Shown: positions 9,282 to 19,111 of the stretch, in pieces
Position numbering within the stretch: the stretch's first letter is position 1
Layout of the letters: each line of letters starts with the position of its first letter
Assembly: GCA_013298325.1 (NCBI GenBank)
Contig: JAAFHJ010000002.1
Span: 1 to 35,747 of the forward strand
DNA from: Myxococcales bacterium
GTDB lineage: Bacteria; Myxococcota_A; Polyangia; Polyangiales; Polyangiaceae
DNA length: 35,747 nucleotides
Direction of reading: 5' to 3'
Made by a program: the position numbers and the translations under genes
Notes under the pieces: generated by a model
Seen by the model: only the letters and a program-made list of their open reading frames with translations
What the model was told of the DNA's origin: nothing
The model's database searches: none

Positions 9282-10460
9282 TCATTGGGCCTTCGTTTCG
9301 ACCTTCGACCCCGGCGTGAGCTCGTCGGGTGGGTGAAGCACGACGCGCTCTCCGGCGCGGAGCCCGGTCGCCTCTTTTGCGGCGTTCGCTTCGGCGAAAG
9401 GCTCGACTTCAATATCTTTTCCGAGGTCGCGCACGAGCACGAGCCCTCGTGGTGTGACCTTCCCTGCCTCATCCATCACCCAAACGCGCGGCCCCTCTTT
9501 TCGGATTAGCAGGGCCGCACTTGGTACGACCATTGGCGGTTTTTGCCGCTTTACGTGCAAGGTGACCGTCGCGAACATTCCGGCAAGCACTCCTTTATCT
9601 CCGGGGATTTGGATCTCCGCGCGGAGGGTGTGGTTGTCGAGATCGAGGGCATCGGCGATGCGGACGACCTTCCCAACCGTGGATCCGCCGCCGCGAACCT
9701 GCACGACGGCCGCCTCGTCCGGCTTGGCCCGGACCGCATCGGCGAAGCTCTGAGGAACGTCGACCAAGAGCTTGAGGGTGTCGACCCGACCGATCTCGAA
9801 GAGCGCCGATGTCCCACTCCCGACGAGCGCGCCGCGATCGACGAGACGGCGAACCACGGTGCCGTCGAAGGGGGCGGTGACGCGCTGATAGGCTTTGAGG
9901 GTGCCGAGGCGCTTGAGATCTGCTGCGTTTGATTCGACGGAGCCCGTCTGGGAGTTCGCTTTGAGGGCGAACGACTCTGCTTCCTGAGGCGTCACGACAC
10001 CGTTCTTGGCGAGCGCCGCGTAGCGATCGGCCTGGGCCGTCGCAAGTTTCTCGTTCTTCTGTGCTTCCGAGAGATGGGCGGCCGCCAGACGGAGTTCGTC
10101 GTCGCGCTCGGGAACTTCAATCGATGCGAGGAGATCGCCCGCTTTTACGCGGCTCCCGAGGTCGACTCGCACCGTGCCGATGAAGCCGGTCGCCTTTGCG
10201 TAGAGCACCGTGCTCTCGACGGCACGTGCGGTCGCAGGGAGGGCAATCTCAACATCGGCTTTCGCAGGCGCCACGGCAACGACAACGACCAGCGGTGGCC
10301 GGTCGGCGGCCGCGAGAGCGTCTACCCGTGCCGCCCGCTCCCGGAGCTTCGGGAGGATGCCGACGACAATCAGTCCTCCAAGGACGACCGGGACGCCGAT
10401 AAGAAACCATCCCGAGGGGCGCTTCGGGACAATCGGAGTCGTCTCAGTAGAGTCATGCAT
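9282..10460 (-). CDS. RND efflux periplasmic adaptor subunit (HlyD/AcrA type)
   Basis: Single N-terminal TM; TGFIGTVRVDLGSRVKAGDLLASIEVPE lipoyl half-motifs; YQRVTAPFDGTVVRRLVDRGALVG. Overlaps the pump gene by 8 bp. Confidence 0.92.
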   Translation of the reverse strand: MHDSTETTPIVPKRPSGWFLIGVPVVLGGLIVVGILPKLRERAARVDALAAADRPPLVVVVAVAPAKADVEIALPATARAVESTVLYAKATGFIGTVRVDLGSRVKAGDLLASIEVPERDDELRLAAAHLSEAQKNEKLATAQADRYAALAKNGVVTPQEAESFALKANSQTGSVESNAADLKRLGTLKAYQRVTAPFDGTVVRRLVDRGALVGSGTSALFEIGRVDTLKLLVDVPQSFADAVRAKPDEAAVVQVRGGGSTVGKVVRIADALDLDNHTLRAEIQIPGDKGVLAGMFATVTLHVKRQKPPMVVPSAALLIRKEGPRVWVMDEAGKVTPRGLVLVRDLGKDIEVEPFAEANAAKEATGLRAGERVVLHPPDELTPGSKVETKAQ

Positions 10461-13400
10461 GGGAGACCTCCGGAGAAACAGTCAAGGATGATTCGGAAGG
10501 TTCATCGTCGGGATCGCGGAGTTCCGGATCGATCTGCCGCGGCTTGGAGTTCTTCTTGAGGACCGCGTACACAACGGGGACGACGAGGAGCGTCGCCACG
10601 GTGGCGCCAAAAATTCCGCCGAGGACTGCGCGGCCGAGGGCCGCGTTTTGTTCGCCACCCTCCGATAGACCCAACGACATCGGGAGCATACCGATCGCCA
10701 TCGCGAGTGCCGTCATCACGACGGGGCGGAGCCGCACCCGGCCCGCCTCCAGGGCCGCTGCCCCAGCACTCTTCCCCGCCACACGCTGTTCGTTGGCGAA
10801 TGCGACGACAAGAATCGCGTTTGCTGTCGCGACTCCGACGCTCGTGAGTGCCCCCATGAGCGATGGGATACTGAACGTCGTTTGTGTCGCAAATAGGGAA
10901 AGAACGATCCCGCTCGCGGCGCCCGGAAGCGCAAACAGAATCACGAAAGGGTCGACCCAACTCTGAAAGTTGACGACCATCAGCGCGTACACGAGGAGCG
11001 CGGCGAGCGCCAAGCCGAGACCGAGCCCGGTGAACGCTTCAGACATGCTCGCCGCCTGCCCCTTCACCTGGATCGTGGTTCCGGCGGGGAGATCCTTCTT
11101 GTACTTTGCAACAATCTTGTCGAGGCGGTCGACGACGGTGCCGAGGTCGCTGTGGGCGATGTCCGCTTGGACGTCGTCGGTAGGCTGGACCTCCTTATGC
11201 GTAATGAATACAGGCGTATTCCGTCGCTCGAAGGTCGCGAGATCGCCCAGCCGCGCGTGACCGTTGGCCCCGATGCCGGCGAGGTTCATCGAGGGCAGGG
11301 TGTCGCCAAGTTGGTTCCGCGTCGGCAGCTCAAGGCCGGCGAGGGCGTCCATCGAGGAGACCTGCCACGTCGGGACCTGCGTCGAGATCGGGTAAGAGAG
11401 GCCGGTCTCGAGATTGACGAAGTACGCGGGGGTGACCTGCCCCGACGACGAGACGACGAGGAGGAGGTTATTCGCGATATCGCGCTCCGTCAGGCCTGCT
11501 TCATTCGCACGAAGCCGATCGACGTTGACGTGGATGTCTGGGGCGTTGGTGATCTGAAAGAGGCGAACGTCGACGGCCCCCTGCGTCCCTCGGAGCTCGG
11601 CCTCGATCGCCTTGGCGGTCTTTAGCGCGACGTCGCGCTTCTGGCCGGACACTTGAACGTCGATCGGAGAGGGGAGGCCGAAGTTGAGAATTTGGGTCAC
11701 AATATCGGCTGGTTGAAAGTAGAAGCGCAGGTCGGGAAACTGCTTCGGGAGCTCGTTGCGGAGAACCTCGACGTACTGGTTCGTCGGTTTTCGACCGTGT
11801 TCGGCGAGGCCGATGAAGATCTCCCCATCGCTCGAAGATACGTTCGCGCTGTCGGTAATCGCGAGGTTGTATCCGCCGGGCATCCCGATTTGATCGATGA
11901 TGTTCGTTCGAGCGTTTGCCGGAATGAGCTTCCTCAACGAAGCTTCGACTTCGGCAAATCGTGCCTCGGTCTCTTCGATGCGCGTCCCTGGAGGCGTGAC
12001 GACGTGGAGCCGGATTTTGCCGCCGTCGACTTGGGGGAAGAAGTCGCGCCCGACGAAGAGGGCCAGGACTGCCGCGCCGCCGCTCACCGCGGCAAAGGTG
12101 CCGAGCGTCGTCTTTCGGTGCTCGAGGCACCAGGCAAGAAAACTTGTGTAAGATACACGGAAACGCTCAAAGGCCGCTTCGAAGCCCTCTTGGAAGCGCA
12201 CGAAGACATTCTTCGTGGCCTTGGAAGTGCTATGATTTTCCAGCTCTTTTGCGAGGAGGTGGCGGACCAGCGTCGGGACGAGCGTCCGCGACAGAAGGTA
12301 GGAGGCCATGACCGAGAGGCCAACCGCCTCACCAAGAGGGACGAAGAGGAAGCGGGCCGGGCCATCGAGGAAGACGAGGGAGACGAACACGATCGCGATC
12401 GACGAGGAGGCGACGAACGCCGGCACAGCGACCTGCTCGGCGCCATCGAGGATCGCGCGGGGCAGCGTCTTCCCCATCGCCAAGTTTCTGTGAATATTCT
12501 CGATTTCGACGGTCGCGTCGTCGACCAAGATCCCGACGGCGAGGGCGAAACCGCCGAGCGTCATGACGTTGAGCGTCTCCCCGAGGAACAGACGCATGAC
12601 GAGAAGGGCGGCGAGGACGGAGAGCGGAATGCTCACCGCAACAATAAGTGTACTGCGCACCGATCCGAGGAAGAGGAGGATCATCGCTGCGGTGAGCGCC
12701 GCGGCGATGAGCCCCTCGGTGAGCAGGCCGTGGACGGCGCCGGTCACGAAGGTGCTCTGGTCGGCGAGGAGTTCGACCTTCATGCCAGGAGGGGCTGCGC
12801 CCTGAATCGTCGGGAGCATGGAGCGAACACGCTCGGCGACCTCGGTCGTCGACGCGTCGCCGGTCTTCATGACCGCCAGAACGACCGCACGCTTTCCGTC
12901 GACACGGGCGATGTTGGTCTGCACGGCGAAGCCGTCGTGGACGTGGGCGACGTCGCGGACGAAAATGGTGCGATCTCCGACCTTTCGGACCGGCACGTCG
13001 TTGAGCGCGCCGATGACCTCCGGGCTCGCGTTCAGGCTGATTCGAAATTCGGTCTCCCCGATTTTCGCGCTCCCCGTCGGCAACGTGAGGTTCTGTGCAG
13101 AAATCGCGAGGGCGACGTCCTGGGGGGCGAGGCCCAGCTCGCGCAGGGCGGCGAGATCGAGATCTACCGAGATTTGCCGCGATTTTCCCCCCATCGGCAA
13201 GGGGAATCGCGTCCCCCGGACGACGCTCAGCATCGTGCGAACACGCTGGTTCACGTGGTCAAAAATCTCCGATTCGCTCAGTGAATCGGAGCTGAACGCA
13301 ATCTGGATGACAGGGACGCTCGAGGCCGAGTAGCGCAAAATGACTGGCGGAGTCGTTCCCGGAGGCATGCGCCGAACGATCGACTGGCTCGCCGCCGTGA

Positions 13401-13725
13401 TCTCCGCGATCGCCGCAGGCACACTCGCGCCCGGCTGAAGGCCGACGCGAACGACCGACACACCATCGAAGGTTTGGCTCTCAATGCTCCGCACATTCGA
13501 GACGTTTCCCGAAATGGTGTACTCGGAGAATTGCGTAATCTGCTGCTCCATCTGTTGGGCGGGCAGCCCCTGGTAGGACCAGACGACCGAGAGGATCGGG
13601 ATGTCGATCGCAGGGAAAATATCGGTCGGCGTATTCCGGGCGACGTAGCCGCCGGAGAGCAGAAGCAGGAGCGCCAGCACAACAAAGGTGTAAGGGCGCC
13701 GTAATGCGAGGCGGACAATCCACAT
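10453..13725 (-). CDS. RND family efflux pump permease (AcrB/HAE-1-like)
   Basis: 1090 aa, two TM blocks, VRLALRRPYTFVVLALLL N-terminus, ALAVGILVDDATVEIENIHR TM4 motif. Confidence 0.95.
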   Translation of the reverse strand: MWIVRLALRRPYTFVVLALLLLLSGGYVARNTPTDIFPAIDIPILSVVWSYQGLPAQQMEQQITQFSEYTISGNVSNVRSIESQTFDGVSVVRVGLQPGASVPAAIAEITAASQSIVRRMPPGTTPPVILRYSASSVPVIQIAFSSDSLSESEIFDHVNQRVRTMLSVVRGTRFPLPMGGKSRQISVDLDLAALRELGLAPQDVALAISAQNLTLPTGSAKIGETEFRISLNASPEVIGALNDVPVRKVGDRTIFVRDVAHVHDGFAVQTNIARVDGKRAVVLAVMKTGDASTTEVAERVRSMLPTIQGAAPPGMKVELLADQSTFVTGAVHGLLTEGLIAAALTAAMILLFLGSVRSTLIVAVSIPLSVLAALLVMRLFLGETLNVMTLGGFALAVGILVDDATVEIENIHRNLAMGKTLPRAILDGAEQVAVPAFVASSSIAIVFVSLVFLDGPARFLFVPLGEAVGLSVMASYLLSRTLVPTLVRHLLAKELENHSTSKATKNVFVRFQEGFEAAFERFRVSYTSFLAWCLEHRKTTLGTFAAVSGGAAVLALFVGRDFFPQVDGGKIRLHVVTPPGTRIEETEARFAEVEASLRKLIPANARTNIIDQIGMPGGYNLAITDSANVSSSDGEIFIGLAEHGRKPTNQYVEVLRNELPKQFPDLRFYFQPADIVTQILNFGLPSPIDVQVSGQKRDVALKTAKAIEAELRGTQGAVDVRLFQITNAPDIHVNVDRLRANEAGLTERDIANNLLLVVSSSGQVTPAYFVNLETGLSYPISTQVPTWQVSSMDALAGLELPTRNQLGDTLPSMNLAGIGANGHARLGDLATFERRNTPVFITHKEVQPTDDVQADIAHSDLGTVVDRLDKIVAKYKKDLPAGTTIQVKGQAASMSEAFTGLGLGLALAALLVYALMVVNFQSWVDPFVILFALPGAASGIVLSLFATQTTFSIPSLMGALTSVGVATANAILVVAFANEQRVAGKSAGAAALEAGRVRLRPVVMTALAMAIGMLPMSLGLSEGGEQNAALGRAVLGGIFGATVATLLVVPVVYAVLKKNSKPRQIDPELRDPDDEPSESSLTVSPEVSHA

Positions 13726-13844
13726 AGGACCGATTCTTCAAAGGAGGGGCGAGTGGCTGTGCCGGTCAGAAACGCAGCGGCGTGTCGATAGGCGCGTACT
13801 AGGAAGCCGCGTCCGTCCGGTCCAATAGGTGATCCCAACGATGT

Positions 13845-13861
13845 GATAAGCAGAACTTATC
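13845..13861. promoter_or_regulatory. Putative LysR-type T-N11-A operator
   Basis: GATAAG-CAGAA-CTTATC inverted repeat containing T-N11-A (T-AAGCAGAACTT-A), immediately upstream of the lysR-like ATG and in the divergent lysR/RND intergenic region. Confidence 0.6.
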
Positions 13862-13865
13862 GCTC

Positions 13866-14759
13866 ATGCCGTTTCTCGATCCGCTCCTCCATTCCTTTCT
13901 TGCCGTCGCAGACCTTCAAAGTTTTCACCGAGCTGCGGAGCGATTGGGAATTAGCCAGCCGGCGCTGAGCCAGCGCATCGCGCGCCTCGAGGGGAACCTC
14001 GGCTCGAAGCTCTTCCATCGGGACGCTCGTGGCGTGCGGCTAACCGCTCCTGGCCGCGTCCTCGCCGAGGTAGGGAAGGACCTCGTGAGCCGCGCGGAAG
14101 CGGCGCAAACGGCGGTTCGCTCCGCCGAGGAGGCACGCGCCAATCGCCTCGTCCTCGGCTACGTCGAGTACGGCATTTTCCCGTTCTTGCCGCCGGCCCT
14201 CCGCCGCCTTCGCGAGCAGGCGCCTCAGGTGGAAATCGTCCGTCGCGAGCTGTACGCCGAACTCCAGATCGAGGCCCTTTTGCGTGGCGAGATCGACGTC
14301 GGCCTCGGGCCGGCGCCGGAGGCGAAACATGATGCGCTCTGCACGGTTCCCCTCCTTGAAGGGGAGTGGACGCTGGTCGTTCCGCGCACCCATCCGCTCG
14401 CCGGCCAGAAACGAATACCGATTCATCTGCTCAAAGAAGAGTCACTGATTATCTTTCAGCGCTCGCTCAATCCTCCGTTGTTTGGTCGGATTTTGGCCGC
14501 CTGCGATGCCGCCGGCTTCGAGCCGCGGATCGTCTTCGAAACGGCACAAGCGATGGTCGGGCCGAACCTCGTTCATGAAGGGATCGGGCTCTTTCTCGTC
14601 GCCTCTTACGTGCTTCCACGGCTGCCACGGACGTTGGTCGCTCGGCCTGTCGATGGCCTCGGCGGGCCTCTCCGCATCATCGCCCTGCACCGAAAGGGGC
14701 CAAAGCCACCAGCCCTTCGCGCGCTCCTGAAAGCGCTTTCCGAGGCGAAAGAGAGTTAA
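13866..14759 (+). CDS. LysR family transcriptional regulator
   Basis: N-terminal wHTH LHSFLAVADLQSFHRAAERLGISQPALSQRIARLEGNLGSKLFHRDARGVRLTAPG; periplasmic-binding-like effector domain. Confidence 0.95.
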   Translation: MPFLDPLLHSFLAVADLQSFHRAAERLGISQPALSQRIARLEGNLGSKLFHRDARGVRLTAPGRVLAEVGKDLVSRAEAAQTAVRSAEEARANRLVLGYVEYGIFPFLPPALRRLREQAPQVEIVRRELYAELQIEALLRGEIDVGLGPAPEAKHDALCTVPLLEGEWTLVVPRTHPLAGQKRIPIHLLKEESLIIFQRSLNPPLFGRILAACDAAGFEPRIVFETAQAMVGPNLVHEGIGLFLVASYVLPRLPRTLVARPVDGLGGPLRIIALHRKGPKPPALRALLKALSEAKES

Positions 14760-15155
14760 TTACTCCGCCTTCCGTGCCGCACTCAATAGCTGTTCTGCGG
14801 TCCACAGGGGATGAGGGGCCCACGGCTCCCCCCACAAGAGGTACCCGCCGCCATGCGGGTCGATCGGCAAGTTCGCCTCCGTCGGATACCAACGGTTGTG
14901 GGACTCGATGAGCTTGTTCAATCGGGAAAGATCGAGCGTGTGCACGACGCGGCGCGCCTCGTCTTCCCCCTCAAGAAGGGCATCGGCGACGCGGTCGATG
15001 AAGCGCGCTTCGAGGTCCTCAATGCTCTTCAGCCGCTCTGCATACGCAGGCGGCCCACCGGCACCCCGCACCTGATCTCCGAGAGAAATCGTAAAGTTAC
15101 GAACCGGCGACGCCGTATTGATGGAGACAGTCGGCTTCTTGGGGCGCGATTCCAT
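14760..15155 (-). CDS. Conserved-looking hypothetical protein (131 aa)
   Basis: ORF with plausible ATG start and coding composition (HNRWYPTEANLPIDPHGGGYLLWGEPW). Downstream of, and codirectional with, the TrmN-like gene. Confidence 0.65.
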   Translation of the reverse strand: MESRPKKPTVSINTASPVRNFTISLGDQVRGAGGPPAYAERLKSIEDLEARFIDRVADALLEGEDEARRVVHTLDLSRLNKLIESHNRWYPTEANLPIDPHGGGYLLWGEPWAPHPLWTAEQLLSAARKAE

Positions 15156-15194
15156 GGGCGCACGGTAGAGAACCTTTGGCGAGTCTTCCAGCCG

Positions 15195-16070
15195 TCAACG
15201 CAGCGGCGGCATCCCAAAGTGGTCACGCACGGCGGCAAAGGCGTCGGTGATCCTGGCGGCTTCGTCGCGGACGACGAGTGTGGAGACGGTCGCGCACCGG
15301 GGGGCGCCCGTGACGGACTTTTGTGCGGTATACACGGAAAACAGAACCTCCTTTCCGGCGCGCGGGATCACGTCCAGTCGGGCGGTGACGTCGAGACCGG
15401 CCGTTGCGAGGGCCCGCTCGTTTCGGAGTGGCTCACTATGGTTCCCCTTCACCCCGTTGCAGACGACGAACGTACCGTTTTCACAAAGAAAACGCGACGC
15501 CGCTTCTGCGTAGGCCTCGATGCCGCCCCGCAGCTCGAAGGCGGCGGGGGCCCGCTGGACGCGTGATGAAATCGTCCCGCTGCCGACGGGAAAATAGGGG
15601 GGCGTCCCGGTGACCAGCGAAAAGCGCTCGCCGAGTTCAACGTCGCGGAGGTCCCCCTCGACGATGGTGACGCGCTCCGCAACACCGTTGTACCGGATCG
15701 ACCTCCGCGCGAGTTCGGCGCTCACCGCCTGGGCCTCCACGCCGATTCCCCGCCGTTCTGGGAACCGCCACGCGAGGAGCAGAAGCACAGATCCGACGCC
15801 GCACCCGAGGTCGAGATGGGAGTGCGCCTCTTGCGGCGAAACTTGCGAGGCAACAAACGCGGTTACCAGCTCATCAATTGACCATCGGTTTCCAGCTCTT
15901 TTCTGGAAGAGGCGAAAATCACCGGAAAGAAACGAGAGTGTTTCGTCGTCCCCCGGCGCTTCGCTGGGTGCTGGGGGCTTCGGTCCCGGGGCGAGCCACC
16001 CCGGCGGGCGTCGCCGCAGGGCGCGCTCTTCGGGCGTCTCCCGCGGAACCTTCGGCGTCCCGTCGGTCAT
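15195..16070 (-). CDS. N6-adenine methyltransferase, TrmN6/YfiC-like
   Basis: LDLGCGVGSVLLLLA motif I; TGTPPYFP in the position of the NPPY motif. 4-bp overlap with the DsbA-like gene. Confidence 0.82.
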   Translation of the reverse strand: MTDGTPKVPRETPEERALRRRPPGWLAPGPKPPAPSEAPGDDETLSFLSGDFRLFQKRAGNRWSIDELVTAFVASQVSPQEAHSHLDLGCGVGSVLLLLAWRFPERRGIGVEAQAVSAELARRSIRYNGVAERVTIVEGDLRDVELGERFSLVTGTPPYFPVGSGTISSRVQRAPAAFELRGGIEAYAEAASRFLCENGTFVVCNGVKGNHSEPLRNERALATAGLDVTARLDVIPRAGKEVLFSVYTAQKSVTGAPRCATVSTLVVRDEAARITDAFAAVRDHFGMPPLR

Positions 16071-16735
16071 TCCGCCGTCGATTCTACAAGTGATCGAATT
16101 ACCTGGGTAAGCACGGCAACTGGCTGGGCCCCGGAGATCGCGTGTCCCGGCTCCTCGCGGCCGACCCGCGAGAAGATGAAGAACGGGACGCCGGAAATCC
16201 CCTGCTTTGCGAGCGCGCTCGCATCGGCCAAGGTCTCCTTGTGGCCCGCCTCATCTGCCAGGACCTCGCGGGCCCGCGCTTCGGAGAAGCCATGGTTGAT
16301 GGCGATAGCTACGAGGACGTTGTCATCATTGATGTCGGCCCCATCAAAGAAGTAAGCTTCAAACAACGCCTTCGCGAGCGCGCGCTGATGGGCGTCGTCG
16401 ACGAGTCGTAGAAAGGTTTGTGCGTGAAGCGTGTTCACCGAGCGACGGACCTTCGTGAAATCGAGCGCGATTCCCGATTCGAGGGCCATCGCCTCGACGC
16501 GCGCAAACATCGGCGTCGGATCGCTCCCATATTTCGCTTTGAGGTGGGCGCGTAGATCACGGCCCTCTTTTGGCGTCGTCGGGTCGAGCTGAAAGGGGAG
16601 GTAGTGGACTTCGGCATCGACCTCCGGTAGCGCCGCGAGCGCCTGATCGAGGCGGGCGCCGCCGATCAGGCAAAAGGGGCAAACGACGTCAGACACGACC
16701 TGAACGGAGATTTTGGAAGGGGATTTGAGGGTCAT
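16067..16735 (-). CDS. DsbA family oxidoreductase (FrnE-like)
   Basis: VVSDVVCPFCLIG thioredoxin-fold CxxC start; EALFEAYF, GISGVPFFIF cis-Pro region. Confidence 0.9.
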   Translation of the reverse strand: MTLKSPSKISVQVVSDVVCPFCLIGGARLDQALAALPEVDAEVHYLPFQLDPTTPKEGRDLRAHLKAKYGSDPTPMFARVEAMALESGIALDFTKVRRSVNTLHAQTFLRLVDDAHQRALAKALFEAYFFDGADINDDNVLVAIAINHGFSEARAREVLADEAGHKETLADASALAKQGISGVPFFIFSRVGREEPGHAISGAQPVAVLTQVIRSLVESTAE

Positions 16736-16738
16736 CGC

Positions 16739-17128
16739 TCAAGCCGTCTTTCGTTGAATGAATTCGATCTTATAGCCATCCGGATCTTCGACGAAAGCGA
16801 TCACCGTTGTGCCGTGCTTCATCGGACCGGCGGGGCGGGTGACCTTCCCGCCGCGCGCCTTGGTAGCTTCGCAAGCGGCGTGAGCATCCTCCACTTCAAT
16901 GGCGATATGGCCGTAACCGTTCCCGAGATCGTACGCCTCAGTTTCCCAGTTGTGGGTGAGCTCAAGAACGGCATTTTCTGCCTCACTTCCGTAGCCTACG
17001 AACGCCAGGGTGAACTTTCCGTCCGGGTAATCGCTGCGTCGAAGGAGCTTCATGCCGAGCACGTCGGTGTAGAAGGCAAGCGAACGGTCGAGGTTTCCCA
17101 CGCGAAGCATGGTGTGAAGGATGCGCAT
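16739..17128 (-). CDS. gloA: Lactoylglutathione lyase (glyoxalase I)
   Basis: [31 protein letters not shown]...[28 protein letters not shown]...[16 protein letters not shown], closely matching GloA motifs. Confidence 0.93.
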   Translation of the reverse strand: MRILHTMLRVGNLDRSLAFYTDVLGMKLLRRSDYPDGKFTLAFVGYGSEAENAVLELTHNWETEAYDLGNGYGHIAIEVEDAHAACEATKARGGKVTRPAGPMKHGTTVIAFVEDPDGYKIEFIQRKTA

Positions 17129-17192
17129 GCGGGCCGCTTACTCGGTCACTCCCGCGTTGCAAACCGCCGGGCGTCGGGCCAAGGTGCCTTCC

Positions 17193-18104
17193 GTGTCGTC
17201 CCCCGTCGCCCCCCGCAATTCCACGCTCTTTCGACTGTTTCGCGGCACGCTACGCCATGTTGCGATCCCGCTCGTCGCCGGTTCCGTCGCGGCGTTCGCC
17301 TGCGGCGGCGACGATGCGCCGCCGGGGACACCAGACGATGACACGCCGCCCGTGTTCGATGCGGCCGTACCGGACGTTGGTCCCACCATAGACGCTGGCA
17401 CCCGCGACGCCGCACCAGCCGATGCCGGCGGTACCTGTCTCGACGAACTCCGCGCCCGCGGCATCGCCTTCAAGCCGACGACCGCTCGCGGCGTCGTTGA
17501 CGCGGTGAACGTCACGAGCACGATCAACGACGTCCTTTACGCCAATCAGACGGCAACGACCCCCAGCGCCGACCCAATGGCGTGCCGCTTCGTCCTCGCG
17601 CTCTGGGACCTGGCCGAGGTCCTAAAGAATCACAACATCCATCGTGTGGGAACGCTCGGCTCGTACTGCTATCGCTGCTGCTGCTCCTGGTCTCAAACGA
17701 ACTTCTGCCGCGGTGTGAACGACCCCGAGCCCTCCTGCGGTGGCAATGGCTACTCGAATCATTCCTGGGGTCGCGCGATCGACCTCCGCTACTTCTATCT
17801 CGACAACGGGACGCGATTTGACGTTAACGACCCAAAACATTGGGTGATTTCGTCGAAGACGACCTGCGGCGCCGCGCAGGCGGAACAGGTCGGGACGAGC
17901 GCGGCCATGTACGACATCGCTTGTGGGATTGGGGCGGCCAAGATTTTTAGTCAGGTGCTCACCCCCAACTGGAACGATGCTCACCGCAATCACTTCCATA
18001 TCGATATCGGCTCCAAGGGCGAGCCGAGCGGCTTTGCGGTTCGTTCGCTCGCGACGTCTGTCGACCCGCCTTCGACCGGAATCGACGCCTGCGGCGACGA
18101 ATGA
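17193..18104 (+). CDS. Secreted (possibly lipoprotein) extensin-like/M15-type protein, Cys-rich
   Basis: Hydrophobic N-terminal signal followed by CGGDD and a D/P/A-rich spacer; SNHSWGRAIDLRYF ... HRNHFHIDIG resembles the H..D..HxH zinc arrangement of extensin-like/VanY domains. Start codon uncertain (17121-17193). Confidence 0.75.
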   Translation: MSSPVAPRNSTLFRLFRGTLRHVAIPLVAGSVAAFACGGDDAPPGTPDDDTPPVFDAAVPDVGPTIDAGTRDAAPADAGGTCLDELRARGIAFKPTTARGVVDAVNVTSTINDVLYANQTATTPSADPMACRFVLALWDLAEVLKNHNIHRVGTLGSYCYRCCCSWSQTNFCRGVNDPEPSCGGNGYSNHSWGRAIDLRYFYLDNGTRFDVNDPKHWVISSKTTCGAAQAEQVGTSAAMYDIACGIGAAKIFSQVLTPNWNDAHRNHFHIDIGSKGEPSGFAVRSLATSVDPPSTGIDACGDE

Positions 18105-19111
18105 GTCGCCCGAAAGAAGGCTTTGACCCGCCAGCCGCCCACTCGATGGATACCGCTTGGTATGCCGTCGATGCGGAAGGGAATATTGGGATCTTCGAGA
18201 CCGGAGAGGACGGCGCGTTGCCATCCGCGGCCGCCGATACGAGCGGGGAGTACTTCGATCAAAGCCTCTTGGATTGCATCCGCGTGGGGCGTCGTCTCGC
18301 CGCCCTTTCGAGTGCCGACGTGGAGGAAGCGATCGAAGCCGACCGGAAGACTGCGCCCCCCCGCGACGTGCTGATCGTCCTTCGCGTGCGCGAAGAGGCG
18401 CTCGTCGGTGGGTACCGAGGGGAGCGCGCCGCGGTGCCGGCCGAGGCCCACCTCGGCGAACGTCCGCTCGTCCTCTCGGAGCGGCCGCGCATCGTTGCGA
18501 GCCGGAGTCCGTGCACGGCGGACGCAGTCGTCGCCGTTCGCACCAGTCGGGTCGGCCTCGTTGTTGACGGCGCGCAGTTTGGCGATTGGCTCTACGACGA
18601 AGCGGAACTGGGCGGACCAACGGCAAGAGACGACGGCCTGTTCGCCTACCGCCAGCGGGAGGTGGGGCCCCACACCGGGCCGGGCGCCTACGTCCGAACG
18701 GTCGCCCCTTCTGAGCCTCTTCGGCTTGAAAATATAGAGAAAATCGCCGGTTCCGCGGATGCCGCCGAGGTCATCGGCGCGCTCTCGGCGGTCCGATTTT
18801 CCGAGTCGTTCGCGACGCTCCATCGGGTGCATCTTGCAGATTCTTTCGCGGAAGCCGACGTCGTGCGCTGGTCGGAAGACGTCGATCTGCGTGGAAACTA
18901 CACGGGGCCCCCGCCGGAGCTCCGCGCGCGCACAGAACGGCGTCGCGTGTGGACGCTCATCCTCGGTTTCGCCGTGCTCTTCGTGGGGGTCGTCTTTGCG
19001 GTCGTTCACAAGAAGCGACTTCGTGCCGAGCGCCAACGCGCTGCCGAAGGGCGCCCATCCAGCGAAGTGCCGGGGGGCACCGTGACAGGACGTCGGATGC
19101 GTCGCCCGTGA
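18101..19111 (+). CDS. Uncharacterised protein with a C-terminal transmembrane anchor
   Basis: ATGA overlap with the upstream gene; DTAWYAVDAEGNIGIFETGEDGALP N-terminus; one strong TM helix (VWTLILGFAVLFVGVVFAVV) near the C-terminus. Confidence 0.8.
   Translation: MSRPKEGFDPPAAHSMDTAWYAVDAEGNIGIFETGEDGALPSAAADTSGEYFDQSLLDCIRVGRRLAALSSADVEEAIEADRKTAPPRDVLIVLRVREEALVGGYRGERAAVPAEAHLGERPLVLSERPRIVASRSPCTADAVVAVRTSRVGLVVDGAQFGDWLYDEAELGGPTARDDGLFAYRQREVGPHTGPGAYVRTVAPSEPLRLENIEKIAGSADAAEVIGALSAVRFSESFATLHRVHLADSFAEADVVRWSEDVDLRGNYTGPPPELRARTERRRVWTLILGFAVLFVGVVFAVVHKKRLRAERQRAAEGRPSSEVPGGTVTGRRMRRP

Noticed and set aside
11653-13284. 543-aa + strand ORF
   Set aside because: Lies entirely antisense within the RND permease gene. 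Charged, low-complexity R/D/E-rich translation with no recognisable domain.
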